Source of the DNA: Methylomicrobium agile
Lineage (GTDB): Bacteria > Pseudomonadota > Gammaproteobacteria > Methylococcales > Methylomonadaceae
Assembly (NCBI RefSeq): GCF_000733855.1
Contig: NZ_JPOJ01000001.1
Coordinates: forward strand, 2,232,001-2,296,000
Length of the DNA stretch: 64,000 nucleotides
Direction: 5' to 3'
Shown here: positions 1 through 8,353 of the stretch, in pieces
Position numbering within the stretch: the stretch's first letter is position 1
Layout: the number at the start of each line of letters is the position of its first letter
Made by a program: the position numbers and the translations under genes
The notes under the pieces: model-generated
The model's input: the letters and a program-made list of their open reading frames with translations, nothing else
The model's database searches: none
What the model was told of the DNA's origin: nothing

Positions 1-365
1 ATTACGCGATCCTTCGCATAGGGCCCTCGGTCGTTGATCTCGACTTCGACCTTTTTCTTGTTTTCGAGATTGGTCACTTCCACTTCGGTCCCCAAAGGCA
101 ACTCAGGATGGGCAGCCGTCATTTCCCGCTGATCGAAAACCTCGCCGCTGGCCGTCTTGCAGCCATGAAAACCGGGACCGTACCAAGAGGCTTCCCCTAC
201 TTCTTTATGAGCCTTCCGGGGCGCTGCATCCTGAACTTTCGTCTCCGTTTTGGAGGCCGCTTCCCCTTCTTCTTTCCCGGTACACCCCGGCAATCCCGGA
301 CTCGCACTCAACAGCGCGCATAAGCTGCCTTGAAGAAGGACATTTTTGACATTCAATATTTTCAT
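1..365 (-). CDS. RlpA-like septal ring/lytic transglycosylase lipoprotein, truncated at the window edge
   Basis: A reading frame opens at an ATG at 365 and runs off the left edge (about 121 codons seen). The N-terminus is a weak signal sequence ending in a lipobox-like LPGC, which suggests an outer-membrane lipoprotein. The mature part contains GEASWYGPGFHGCKTASGE, then LGTEVEVTNLEN and EINDRGPYAKDR, the signature of the double-psi beta-barrel of the RlpA family. RlpA proteins bind or cleave glycan strands lacking stem peptides at the septum. Whether an SPOR domain follows cannot be seen. The family call is firm; catalytic activity is inferred. Confidence 0.8.
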   Translation of the reverse strand, partial: MKILNVKNVLLQGSLCALLSASPGLPGCTGKEEGEAASKTETKVQDAAPRKAHKEVGEASWYGPGFHGCKTASGEVFDQREMTAAHPELPLGTEVEVTNLENKKKVEVEINDRGPYAKDRV

Positions 366-730
366 CGCGAAAACTATCGAATCGATTATTTAAGAGCCAT
401 GATTATTAAATAAAACCCAAACGATAACTTCTAAATACTTCGATTAAAAAATAACTTCGTTAATTCATTTCTCGGGAAAAATTTCTTTACATTTAGTGAA
501 TTATTTATATAAAAAAATAAATATAAACTATAACTCATACTAAGCTGCTTTCTTCATAAAGCTTTATTTTGTTTGATTCATGCCACAGGGAATGTTCGAT
601 ACCGTACAGAACTTTTATATCAGCCCCGTATATTTTCATCATTCTTTTTATATAAAAAGAATGGGGTAATTGGCTAGATTTCAGACACAAATCAACCAAT
701 GATTCATTAATATTTTCGAGGATGTATATC
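366..730. other. AT-rich intergenic region without a gene
   Basis: About 365 bases, strikingly AT-rich around 400-560, between the divergent RlpA-like and KGG-repeat genes. It must hold both promoters. No gene or clear operator was recognised. Confidence 0.5.
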
Positions 731-1192
731 ATGCCCAGACAAAGAGAAGAAACCGGCCAAGGCAAGTCAGCCCGCGGCTTTGCTTCAATGGATGAAGAAA
801 AACAACGCGCAATTGCCAGCAAAGGCGGCCACGCCAGCCATGAGAAAGGCACCGCCCACGAGTTCACGCCGGAAGAAGCTCGGGAAGCCGGACGCAAAGG
901 CGGCCAAGTCGCTCATGAGAGAGGCACCGCCCACGAATTCACTTCCGAAGAAGCCCGCGAAGCCGGACGCAAAGGCGGCCAGGTCGCTCATCAGAAAGGC
1001 ACCGCCCACGAGTTCACTTCCGAAGAAGCCCGCGAAGCCGGACGCAAAGGCGGCAAGGCCGCCCACGAGAAAGGCACCGCCCACGAGTTCACTTCCGAAG
1101 AAGCCCGGGAAGCCGGACGCAAAGGCGGCAAAGCTTCGCATGGCGGCGGCAGAGAAGAAGAAGGAGGGGAAGGGGAAGGAAGAGCGCATTAA
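731..1192 (+). CDS. KGG-repeat general stress protein (YciG/GsiB-like)
   Basis: This 153-residue hydrophilic protein is almost entirely a repeat. Four near-identical 25-residue units carry the pattern RKGG..(A/S)H..GTAHEFTSEEAREAG, and a fifth is partial (RKGGKASHGGG). KGG motifs define the stress-induced bacterial acidophilic repeat family, which includes E. coli YciG and Bacillus GsiB. Members are small, soluble and induced by general stress; their molecular role is poorly known. ATG 731 is preferred over ATG 722 because GAGG at 718-721 sits 9 bases before it but abuts 722. The DNA repeats with a 75-bp period, so copy number could vary by slippage. A terminator follows. Confidence 0.85.
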   Translation: MPRQREETGQGKSARGFASMDEEKQRAIASKGGHASHEKGTAHEFTPEEAREAGRKGGQVAHERGTAHEFTSEEAREAGRKGGQVAHQKGTAHEFTSEEAREAGRKGGKAAHEKGTAHEFTSEEAREAGRKGGKASHGGGREEEGGEGEGRAH

Positions 1193-1211
1193 ATTCATTC
1201 ATTTCCGTAAT

Positions 1212-1255
1212 AAAAACGGCTCTCTAATAACGGATTTGTTAGAGGGTCGTTTTTT
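1212..1255 (+). terminator. Rho-independent terminator of the KGG-repeat gene
   Basis: AAAACGG.CTCTCTAA pairs with TTAGAGGG.CGTTTT across a roughly 10-base loop and is followed by a T tract, 19 bases after the stop codon. Confidence 0.8.
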
Positions 1256-1561
1256 AGGCTTTCCTTCGCACGGTAAATCGCTAAGGTGAGTGCCCGCCGG
1301 GGCGGGGGGTATCCGGCCGATTGTGCGTGGTGGATGCGCTTCGCTTATCCATCCTACGGCCCCTTAACTTAACGGCATTGCCCCATTCCGCCCCGTCCTG
1401 CTGATTACATCCTTACCGCCGTTCGCGAGAGTGGGAAACAGTTCGACGAAAACCTCCGTTTCAGCGGATTTATCGGATAAGCCAAAAGCCTCAAGGCCGT
1501 TTATCCATGTGTTTTTGGCCGTGGTTATTCGGGGAACCGGGAATCACGGCTCTCCTCATGC
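1256..1561. other. Intergenic region with a REP-like palindrome
   Basis: About 300 bases without a gene. Around 1328-1362 there is a short palindromic stretch (GTGGATGCGCTTCGC followed by TTATCCATCCTACGG) of the intergenic repeat type seen elsewhere in this window. Confidence 0.4.
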
Positions 1562-1720
1562 CTATACCGCGCCCAAGAGCAGCATAACGAGAAAAATTAC
1601 CAGTATCAGGCCGAGTATGCCGCTGGGTCCATACCCTCAGCTCCGGCTATAAGGCCAAACGGGAACCGCGCCCAAAATGATCAAGAGTAAAATGACCAGC
1701 AATAGAGTACTTGTCGACAT
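1562..1720 (-). pseudogene. DUF3309-type small membrane protein with an in-frame TGA
   Basis: From ATG 1720 the frame reads a hydrophobic helix, then GAVPVWPYSRS, then TGA at 1639-1637. It continues without a break as GYGPSGILGL and a second hydrophobic helix to TAG at 1562. Typical DUF3309 proteins are about 50 residues, two-helix membrane proteins with the motif WPYSRGWGYGPSG. Here the TGA stands exactly where the conserved Trp (TGG) belongs, and everything downstream keeps family sequence. The simplest reading is a recent nonsense mutation. UGA read-through or a base-call error are alternatives. The 27-residue product before the stop would be a lone membrane helix. Family function is unknown. 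Confidence 0.7.
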
Positions 1721-2202
1721 AACGATTCTCCATAAAACGTAAACGCTAATCCTGAAGCCGGGCTTCGGCCTGGAACCCCGAGACTTCGGTACCGGCATCC
1801 CCGCTTCGCTCCCGCGGCGGTATTGAATCTGCACCGCAAATGATTCAAAACCCAATCGCCGGCACCCTCCGGATACCCGGCTTGATGCCCAAGAACAGGC
1901 CCGTAGATTTAATCTACGGTTAGGTTAGGGCGCTGTCTGTACCCTGAGCCGCACACGGAATGGTCCGCCCACATCGGGACAGCAACCCGGTTTTACGCCG
2001 TTTCACTCCTTTTTGATGATGCAAGTCGTCCATTAGAGTCAAATAAGGTTTGCAAGTGCGACTTTTTATTCGCGGCCGCCCGGATACGGGGGAGCCGCGC
2101 GTCAAACGATAAAGCAGAGCGAATGAGGAAGGCACCGCTTCGTCAGTCTTCGAGACGGCGAAAGCCCGGAATGCTTCGCGGTATCCCGCGAAGTGGCGGG
2201 TC
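1721..2202. other. Intergenic region without a recognised gene
   Basis: About 480 bases between mutS and the DUF3309 remnant. Open frames exist on both strands but show no domain, no good ribosome site and no compositional sign of coding. A short inverted repeat (CCGCGAAGTGGCGGGTCC region near 2190) is adjacent to the mutS stop and could end transcription. Confidence 0.35.
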
Positions 2203-4788
2203 CTATAACAGCGCCTTGAGCCGGTACAACGCATCCAATGCCTGTTTCGGACTCAGTGCGTCGGGATCGATGTCCTCCAGCAAGCCGACCGCCGGGTGGC
2301 ATTCCGGCACGGAAAACAGGTCGAACTGATCGATGCCCGATTCGGCCCGCTGCTCGATATAGGCGTTGTTTTCGAGATGCGCCAGTTTGGTTTTGGCTTT
2401 CTCGATCACCGCGCGCGGCACGCCGGCCAGCGCCGCCACCTGCAGCCCGTAACTCTGGTTGGCCGGGCCGTCCTTCACCGCATGCAGGAACACGATCCGG
2501 TCACCGTGCTCCATCGCCTCCAGATGCACGTTGCGGATCGACGGACGCTCCTCGGCCAGCGTGGTCAATTCGAAATAATGGGTGGCGAACAGCGTGAACG
2601 CCTGCGTGACTCTCGCCAGGTGGTCCGCGCAGGCCCAGGCCAGCGACAGACCGTCGAAGGTGCTGGTGCCGCGGCCGATTTCGTCCATCAGGATCAGGCT
2701 TTGCGCGGTCGCGTTGTGCAAAATGTTGGCGGTTTCGGACATTTCGACCATGAACGTCGAACGGCCCGAGGCCAGATCGTCCGAAGCGCCGATCCGGGTG
2801 AAGATCTTGTCGACCGGCCCGAGAACCGCCGACTTTGCCGGCACGAAACAGCCGACATGCGCGATCAGTACGATCAGCGCGGCCTGCCGCATGTAGGTCG
2901 ACTTGCCGCCCATGTTCGGACCGGTAATGACCAGCATCCGGCTTTCGCCTGCCAAATTCAAATCGTTCGGCACAAAAGGCACGCCGCCAACCTGCTCGAC
3001 CACCGGATGCCGGCCGGCTTCGATCCGGATGCCCGGCTCGGCCTGCAGCATGGGCCGCGACAGGTTCAGCGTCTCGGCGCGCTCGGCGAAGTTGACCAGC
3101 ACATCGAGTTCGGCCAGCGCCGCCGCGCACAGTTGCAGTTCGCCTAAAGAACTGGCGATCACGTCCAGCAGTTCGTCGTACAGGGCCTTCTCGAAGGCCA
3201 GCGATTTTTCACGGGCGCTCAGCACCTTGTCCTCGAACGCCTTCAGCTCTTCGGTGATGTAGCGTTCGGCGCCTTTCAGGGTCTGCTTGCGGGTATAGTG
3301 AACCGGCACCTTGTCCGCGTTCGCGTTCGAAATTTCGATGTAAAAACCGTGCACTCGATTGTAGTTGACCTTCAGGTTATGAATCCCGGTCGCTTGCCGC
3401 TCGCGCCGCTCCATCTCGATCAGAAACCGGTCGGCGTTCTGGCTCAGATTGCGCAGTTCGTCGAGTTCTTCGTCGTAACCCGCCGCGATTACCCCGCCGT
3501 CGCGGATCAGCATCGGCGGATTGTCGACGATTGCCCTGCCGAGCAGCTCCAGCATGGCCGGATGTTCGCCGATGTCCGCGCGCAGCCCGGCCAGATGCGG
3601 ATCGTCGAACCCGTCCAGGCGTTTCTGCAGAACCGGCAGGGCCGCCAGCGTCGAACGCAGCACCAGCAAATCGCGGGGCCGGGCCGATTTCAGCGCGATC
3701 CGGGTACTGATTCGCTCGATGTCGCCGACCTGCCGCAAGGTGTCCTGCAGCGCCCGGTACAGGCCGTCCTGAAGCAGGGTTTCGATGCAGGCATAGCGCC
3801 GGTTCAGGACGAAGTGATCCCGGAGCGGCCGGTTCAGCCAGCGCCGGAGGCAGCGGCTGCCCATCGCGGTCGCGGTTTTGTCCAGCACGCCGAGCAGCGT
3901 GAATTGCAGTTGTCCGCTCGGATGCGTGTCGATTTCGAGATTCCGCCGGCTCGACGCGTCGAGCTGAATGGAATCGTCGCTGGTTTCGGTACGGATGCCC
4001 TGAATGTGCGGCAGCACGTTCTGCTGGGTATCGCGGACGTATTGCAGAAGCCCGCCGGCCGCCGCCACCGCCGCCGGCATCGCCTCGCAGCCGAAACCTT
4101 TCAGATCGTGCGCTTTGAACTGCTTCAACACCAACAGCCGCGCGCTTTCCGCTTCGAAATGCCAGGGCGGACGCCGGCACAGGCCGCTGCGCTGCTTCAG
4201 ATTGTCCGGCAGCGGCCAGCTTTCGCTGTACAAAAGTTCCGCCGGATTAAGCCGCCCCACTTCGCCGAGCAACTGGTCTTCCGATTCGGCTTCCTGCAGC
4301 ACGAAACGGCCGCTGGTCAAGTCGAGGCTTGCGATCCCGTAACGCCCCTGCAATTGGCAGAGCGCGACCAGCAGGTTGTCCTTCCGGTCTTCGAGCAGCG
4401 CTTCGTCGGTGACCGTGCCGGGCGTGATGATTCGGACCACCTTGCGCTCGACCGGCCCCTTGGAGGCGGCCGGATCGCCGATCTGTTCGCAGATCGCGAC
4501 CGATTCGCCAATCCGGATTAACTTCGCGATATAGCCTTCCGCTGCATGATACGGAATGCCCGCCATCGGTATCGGCAGGCCCTGCGACTGGCCGCGGGCG
4601 GTCAACGTAATGTCGAGCAGCCGCGCGGCTTTTTTCGCATCGTCGTAGAAAAGTTCATAGAAATCCCCCATCCGGTAAAACAGCAGGGTTTCGGGATAGT
4701 CGGACTTGATGCGCAGATACTGCTGCATCATCGGCGTATGTTCTTTTTGCTGGCCTTCTCCATGGCCCTGATTTAACTTGTCTTTCAT
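2203..4788 (-). CDS. mutS: DNA mismatch repair ATPase MutS
   Basis: The 861-residue product is full length for bacterial MutS. It starts like E. coli MutS ([16 protein letters not shown]) and carries the mismatch-reading N-terminal motif [19 protein letters not shown] near residue 37-55. The connector, lever and clamp domains follow. The ABC-type ATPase holds Walker [14 protein letters not shown] near residue 620, Walker [14 protein letters not shown] and the signature STFMVEMSE. MutS binds mispairs and small loops and recruits MutL. The final residues ([15 protein letters not shown]) match the C-terminal tetramerisation helix. It is transcribed alone here; neither recA nor a cinA-like gene is adjacent. 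Confidence 0.98.
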   Translation of the reverse strand: MKDKLNQGHGEGQQKEHTPMMQQYLRIKSDYPETLLFYRMGDFYELFYDDAKKAARLLDITLTARGQSQGLPIPMAGIPYHAAEGYIAKLIRIGESVAICEQIGDPAASKGPVERKVVRIITPGTVTDEALLEDRKDNLLVALCQLQGRYGIASLDLTSGRFVLQEAESEDQLLGEVGRLNPAELLYSESWPLPDNLKQRSGLCRRPPWHFEAESARLLVLKQFKAHDLKGFGCEAMPAAVAAAGGLLQYVRDTQQNVLPHIQGIRTETSDDSIQLDASSRRNLEIDTHPSGQLQFTLLGVLDKTATAMGSRCLRRWLNRPLRDHFVLNRRYACIETLLQDGLYRALQDTLRQVGDIERISTRIALKSARPRDLLVLRSTLAALPVLQKRLDGFDDPHLAGLRADIGEHPAMLELLGRAIVDNPPMLIRDGGVIAAGYDEELDELRNLSQNADRFLIEMERRERQATGIHNLKVNYNRVHGFYIEISNANADKVPVHYTRKQTLKGAERYITEELKAFEDKVLSAREKSLAFEKALYDELLDVIASSLGELQLCAAALAELDVLVNFAERAETLNLSRPMLQAEPGIRIEAGRHPVVEQVGGVPFVPNDLNLAGESRMLVITGPNMGGKSTYMRQAALIVLIAHVGCFVPAKSAVLGPVDKIFTRIGASDDLASGRSTFMVEMSETANILHNATAQSLILMDEIGRGTSTFDGLSLAWACADHLARVTQAFTLFATHYFELTTLAEERPSIRNVHLEAMEHGDRIVFLHAVKDGPANQSYGLQVAALAGVPRAVIEKAKTKLAHLENNAYIEQRAESGIDQFDLFSVPECHPAVGLLEDIDPDALSPKQALDALYRLKALL

Positions 4789-4914
4789 TCTCGTCTTATT
4801 GATACAGAAGCTCTATTAACGGACGCATTCGGCAAGCCGCTATCGGTCATTGCCGGCAATGTCCTTTCCAGCCGCTATTGTCGCTTGGGGAGCCTTGAAA
4901 AACCAGCGTGATTC

Positions 4915-5782
4915 ACGGCGCAGTTGCGACTATTTGAACAAGAAAAAGCTCAAGAGGCTATCCGTAAAGCCGAATACGAACGTAAGTGTCAGCAGGCGGA
5001 GGAAGCTCGACGTCAGCGGGAGAGCGACCCGAAATAGTTCGCCAAAATAAAAAACCAGCAGCTTCGGTCACGCTATGGGCTGGATCAGTTCATTGAAAAA
5101 CAGTTTTTTGCCCGTTTGATGGACATTCTTCATCGCCTAGACGGTGGCAATCGTCTCTCTGACGAAGACATTCTGTGGCTTACCACCGAGGGCTCGGATT
5201 ACTATACTGAGGCTCTACAGACGGCCTTTCATGAGCGCGAGGCTGAGTTCTATACGGCTGAGTACAAACGAACAGCTGATCCATGGAATGCGGTGAATGC
5301 CAGCGGCCACTACCGCAAGTGCAACCAAGCCAGAAAAGCCCATGATCGGCTGGCTTCGATCCCTGCCGGGCGTCAGAAAGCCCCCAAACTGATCTCTGCC
5401 ATCTGCACGACCCATGGCGGTGTGATGCGAGATTTGAAGCGTTTCAATGAAGCTTTGAATTTTGACGACCAGGCACATGCTCTGACGCCGAAGGATTTCC
5501 GCCCCTGCACCCTATTAGGTGCGGTAAATTTCGAGATGGGAAACTTACGACCTCGGGAGGGACTGGTATGCCAAGGCGACAGAACGCGGAGCCAGTGAGC
5601 GGACGATTGACTATGACCTGCATGGCATCTTCCTGCGTGCGGATAAGGCTAAACGCGAGGAAATAAGGGCATTCCTGCTTCGCGAAGATCCGGTTCGGTA
5701 TAAATGGGTTATAAACTCAAGGTCCAAGATCAAGCGCCCTCTTAGAGTCGATAGTACCAGCCAAATTGCCATCGAGTGCTAG
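4915..5782 (+). pseudogene. Decayed TPR-like protein gene
   Basis: Conceptual translation in one frame from about 4915 gives a charged helical segment (LRLFEQEKAQEAIRKAEYER), a TAG stop at 5035-5037, then a further 180 residues including LDQFIEKQFFARLMDILHRL and FNEALNFDDQAHALTPKDFR, which looks TPR-like. Between about 5540 and 5561 the frame shifts. The new frame (DWYAKATERGASERTIDYDL) continues to TAG at 5780. Two lesions and no credible start mark it as dead. The family was not identified; association with DNA repair is only suggested by the recD2 scrap nearby. Confidence 0.6.
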
Positions 5783-5892
5783 CGGCCAAAAGCGGAAGTT
5801 CATCATTGCGGGCAAGCAGACACTCAAATGGCCGCGATAGCCCGGAAGCGAGGGTCAAATCGATGCCAATGCCGTGGCAACCATGTAATTAA

Positions 5893-6102
5893 GCAATTAA
5901 AGATTAATACTGGAAACGGCTGCAAGCCGTATTTCGTCACATCAACAAAAATCGCTTGAAAATTAAAGTTTCATACTGAAAACGTGGTTTCGTTGCATAC
6001 CCGATCAACCACAGGTGTTTATGTCGTTGATTTTGCGATGGTATGAAACATTATTGCCTAGCCAGTATGAGACTTTATTACCCGGTATGATTCTTTATTG
6101 CC
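5893..6102. repeat. Five copies of a 20-bp motif in two opposed groups (transposon-end-like)
   Basis: The motif C.GTATGA..CTTTATT.CC occurs reversed at 5893-5913 and 5958-5979, then forward at 6039-6058, 6062-6082 and 6083-6102. The forward copies are spaced 23 and 21 bases apart. Several transposase-binding sites at each terminus is typical of Tn7/Tn402-type transposons. A TGTCGTTGA at 6022 precedes the forward group, as a TGT terminus would. No transposase gene is nearby, so this would be a relic. Confidence 0.55.
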
Positions 6103-6160
6103 TTCCTACAAACCGCCGCCCTTTTTCTCCAATCGCATGGCGTCGGTACCTCGCGTTCGG

Positions 6161-6328
6161 TGCGAATATACAAAACCTTATGGTGAGCAGGCAATCGAGA
6201 AAGTGCGCGAAAATCCCTATCGCTTAGCATTAGATATTCACGGCATCGGCTTTAAGATGGCTGACATGCTGGCTCATCAGAAGTTGGGCATCGGCCCGCA
6301 ATCCCTTCGCGGCCACGCGGGGCTCTGA
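6161..6328 (+). pseudogene. Fragment of a RecD2-type helicase gene
   Basis: About 50 codons translate to [20 protein letters not shown] followed by [18 protein letters not shown], the helix-hairpin-helix region just before the helicase core of RecD2 (RecD-like 5'-3' helicases). Nothing upstream or downstream continues the protein, and TGA follows at 6326-6328. It is a short internal scrap of a roughly 700-residue gene. It lies just after the transposon-end-like repeats, consistent with deletion during past rearrangement. Confidence 0.7.
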
Positions 6329-6417
6329 AGCTTTCACCTGTGCTCGCTCAGGATGACGGAACACCCAAGGCGGTATGGCGTTCTGCTGGAATCACAGACC
6401 GGAGCTGCTGCCTTTGA

Positions 6418-7368
6418 CTAACCGTTCGGCGGCGAAGTATTCCGCCCTAGGATGGTATCCGTCAGGCAGGATTGGGGACATCGTAGGGCCAATTGATCGC
6501 GAAGGATTTCAGCGATCCGCAAGGCGCCAGGACCTGTTGCATCGCGGTCGGCGAAGATCAAGTACAGGGTCGACCAGCGTTCCGACCCCTCCTCCAGCGG
6601 GAGCGGTTTTAACTTTCCTGTATCGAGTTCCAGACGGATGAGATCCTCAGCATACCAAGCATAACCTAGTCCTAGGCAAGCGGCACGAATCGAGGTAGCC
6701 TGCTGGCCCACGGTCCAGCGCTGCTCATTGAGCCAGCTGACTGTGCGCGTTCGCTCACGGCCAGTGTCACGAACCACCAGATGCCTGTGCTGACGCAAAT
6801 CCGCCATCGTAAGCGGCCGTCTCAACTGATGTAGTGGATGGTCAGGGTGGGCGCTGGCGATGAAGCGCACTCGTATGAGTGGATCGCCGACAAATCCCGC
6901 CGGCACCGTCGGACCGATACCCAGTTCGACAAGGCCCTCCTGCAACGCTTCATCGGTGCCACTCAGCACCGTCTCGATAAGCTCGATGCGTGTTTCGGGA
7001 TGTTCATCGGAAAAGCGCGCCAAGGCTTCCAACAACAGCCAAGTGGGGAAAATGGTGTCCACGGCCAGTCGCAATTCTGGCTCCCAACCTGCCGCCAGGC
7101 TGGCCGCCACGTGTTCCAGACGCACGGCTTCCTCCATGAGTGTCTTTCCTCGTCGATACAACACTTGACCGACGCTGGTCAGCACTGCCTTTCGGCCCTG
7201 TATTTCGAAGACTTTAATGCCCAGCGACTGTTCCAGTTTATGCACCGCATAAGTCATCGTGGATTGGCTCTTGTGGAGTTGGTCAGCAGCCTGCGCATAG
7301 CCGCCCGCATCCACAACTGACACAAGCGCTCGCCACTGGTCCAGCGAAATTTTATGGTTTGAGGTCAT
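6418..7368 (-). CDS. LysR-family transcriptional regulator
   Basis: From ATG 7368 (MTSNHKISLDQWRALVSV) the product has 316 residues, standard for LysR. The N-terminal winged helix-turn-helix reads GGYAQAADQLHKSQSTMTYA followed by VHKLEQSLGIKVFEI. The C-terminal part (about residue 90-300) is the periplasmic-binding-like effector domain. An in-frame ATG 16 codons upstream exists, but homology favours 7368. Such regulators usually act on a divergent neighbour and on themselves. Here the first 18 codons and the promoter are duplicated at 7919-8081 in front of a desaturase gene, so the original divergent target may have been the desaturase. Confidence 0.9.
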   Translation of the reverse strand: MTSNHKISLDQWRALVSVVDAGGYAQAADQLHKSQSTMTYAVHKLEQSLGIKVFEIQGRKAVLTSVGQVLYRRGKTLMEEAVRLEHVAASLAAGWEPELRLAVDTIFPTWLLLEALARFSDEHPETRIELIETVLSGTDEALQEGLVELGIGPTVPAGFVGDPLIRVRFIASAHPDHPLHQLRRPLTMADLRQHRHLVVRDTGRERTRTVSWLNEQRWTVGQQATSIRAACLGLGYAWYAEDLIRLELDTGKLKPLPLEEGSERWSTLYLIFADRDATGPGALRIAEILRDQLALRCPQSCLTDTILGRNTSPPNG

Positions 7369-7477
7369 ATTGATCGATGAATTCGATAGGTATGAGCGAA
7401 TTTTCGCGCTTTTCAATACTGATAATCAATAGTTTAATGCAATCTCCGATGTTTGAAGGAGACACTTACACTTTATG
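7315..7477. repeat. 163-bp direct repeat, copy 1 (LysR 5' end and promoter)
   Basis: This stretch holds the first 18 codons of the LysR gene and 109 bases upstream. It recurs at 7919-8081, offset by exactly 604 bases, with about seven substitutions and no gaps. Confidence 0.95.
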
Positions 7478-7555
7478 AGGAGCAGACAACAAGAAAGTCA
7501 AACGTCATACCTGAAAGATATTTTAATACCCCATTATTTTTATAGAGATTAAATC

Positions 7556-7924
7556 ATGTCATTGAAAAAAGTATTTATCGCATTCGCTCTGTTTTTCGCC
7601 ATGCTGGGCTTTTCCGGCGCAACTTTCGCCGAAGCCAAAGTTAACGTGTCTGACACGTTGAAAGAAGTCGATGCCAAAATCCAAATCGCTTTAGAGGCCG
7701 TTCCTGCAGGCAATGCACAACAACTGGCTACCTTAATCAAAGACGCTAACGAAAAAACTAAAGAACTGGACGCCAATTACAAATTTGACTTTGAACGCAC
7801 CAAAGTGCAACAAGTCCTGAAAAAAGCTCGCGATGCCGCGAAAAAATCGGATTTTCCAGGTGCTGCGCAAGAATTGAAAGCAGCTCGCGAAGGATTTGCC
7901 AATCTGAAATCTTTCCTTAACTGA
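7556..7924 (+). CDS. Small secreted helical protein of unknown function
   Basis: The 122-residue product begins with a clear Sec signal peptide (MSLKKVFIAFALFFAMLGFS then GATFAEA, cleavage near residue 25). The mature part is charged and predicted helical, with no cysteine or histidine cluster (NVSDTLKEVDAKIQIALEAV; FPGAAQELKAAREGFANLKS). I do not recognise a named family; a periplasmic helical bundle is all that can be said. The gene lies between the two copies of the 163-bp repeat, and its last sense codon and stop codon are supplied by the second copy. That indicates it arrived, or was joined, by the duplication event. Base composition is lower in GC than the flanking core genes. Confidence 0.75.
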   Translation: MSLKKVFIAFALFFAMLGFSGATFAEAKVNVSDTLKEVDAKIQIALEAVPAGNAQQLATLIKDANEKTKELDANYKFDFERTKVQQVLKKARDAAKKSDFPGAAQELKAAREGFANLKSFLN

Positions 7925-8081
7925 CACAAGGGCTCGCCACTGGTCCAGCGAAATTTTATGGTTTGAGGTCATATTGATCGATGAATTCGATAGGTATGAG
8001 CGAATTTTTGCACTTTTCAATCCTGATAATTAATAGTTTAATGCAATCCCCGATGTTTGAAGGAGACGCTTACACTTTATG
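7919..8081. repeat. 163-bp direct repeat, copy 2
   Basis: This is the duplicate of 7315-7477. It begins inside the last codons of the small secreted-protein gene. A truncated LysR start remains readable on the minus strand, then runs into unrelated sequence. Confidence 0.95.
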
Positions 8082-8160
8082 TGGTGGTCACTCCGTCGGT
8101 TACCTCCTCATTAGCCGTTTGATTAGCCATTTGAATGGGTGACACCGTAGCAGTCGAAGT

Positions 8161-8283
8161 CGATCCTTCTCAGGACTTTTTGGTTATAACTTCACTTCGG
8201 GATAAAGGGATCGGTCTCGGAATCTTTGATTCTGAGATCAAAACCATCCAGCCTCTCTACTTCTGGTCGAGGGGCTTTTTTTT
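8161..8283 (+). ncRNA. Candidate structured RNA ending in an intrinsic terminator
   Basis: Three successive hairpins can be drawn. CGATCCTT (8161-8168) pairs with AAGGGATCG (8205-8213, one bulge). CTCGGAATC (8216-8224) pairs with GATTCTGAG (8228-8236). AGCCTCTC (8250-8257) pairs with GAGGGGCT (8269-8276), followed by eight Ts. The last is a good Rho-independent terminator. It stands 70 bases before the desaturase start, so this may be a leader that attenuates the desaturase, or a separate small RNA whose promoter lies in the duplicated segment. No known RNA family was recognised. Confidence 0.5.
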
Positions 8284-8353
8284 GTTTCCGTAATCAAACA
8301 TTGCATAAATGAAATGAATATTTTCCAATTGAACTTCAGCGAGGCTACCTAAT

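Noticed and set aside
535..897. Minus-strand open frame of 120 codons
   Set aside because: It lies opposite the KGG-repeat gene and AT-rich leader; its translation is repeat antisense with no family and no ribosome site.
1920..2234. Minus-strand open frame next to mutS
   Set aside because: It is low-complexity Arg/Ser/Thr-rich text, overlaps the mutS stop region, and has no start signal or homology.
2296..4521. Long plus-strand frames across mutS
   Set aside because: They are shadows of the high-GC mutS gene on the other strand; the same applies to long antisense frames over rtcB, pheT, guaB and guaA.
7733..8020. Minus-strand frame starting like the LysR protein
   Set aside because: Only the first 34 codons match, because this is the duplicated promoter segment; the rest is antisense of the small secreted-protein gene.
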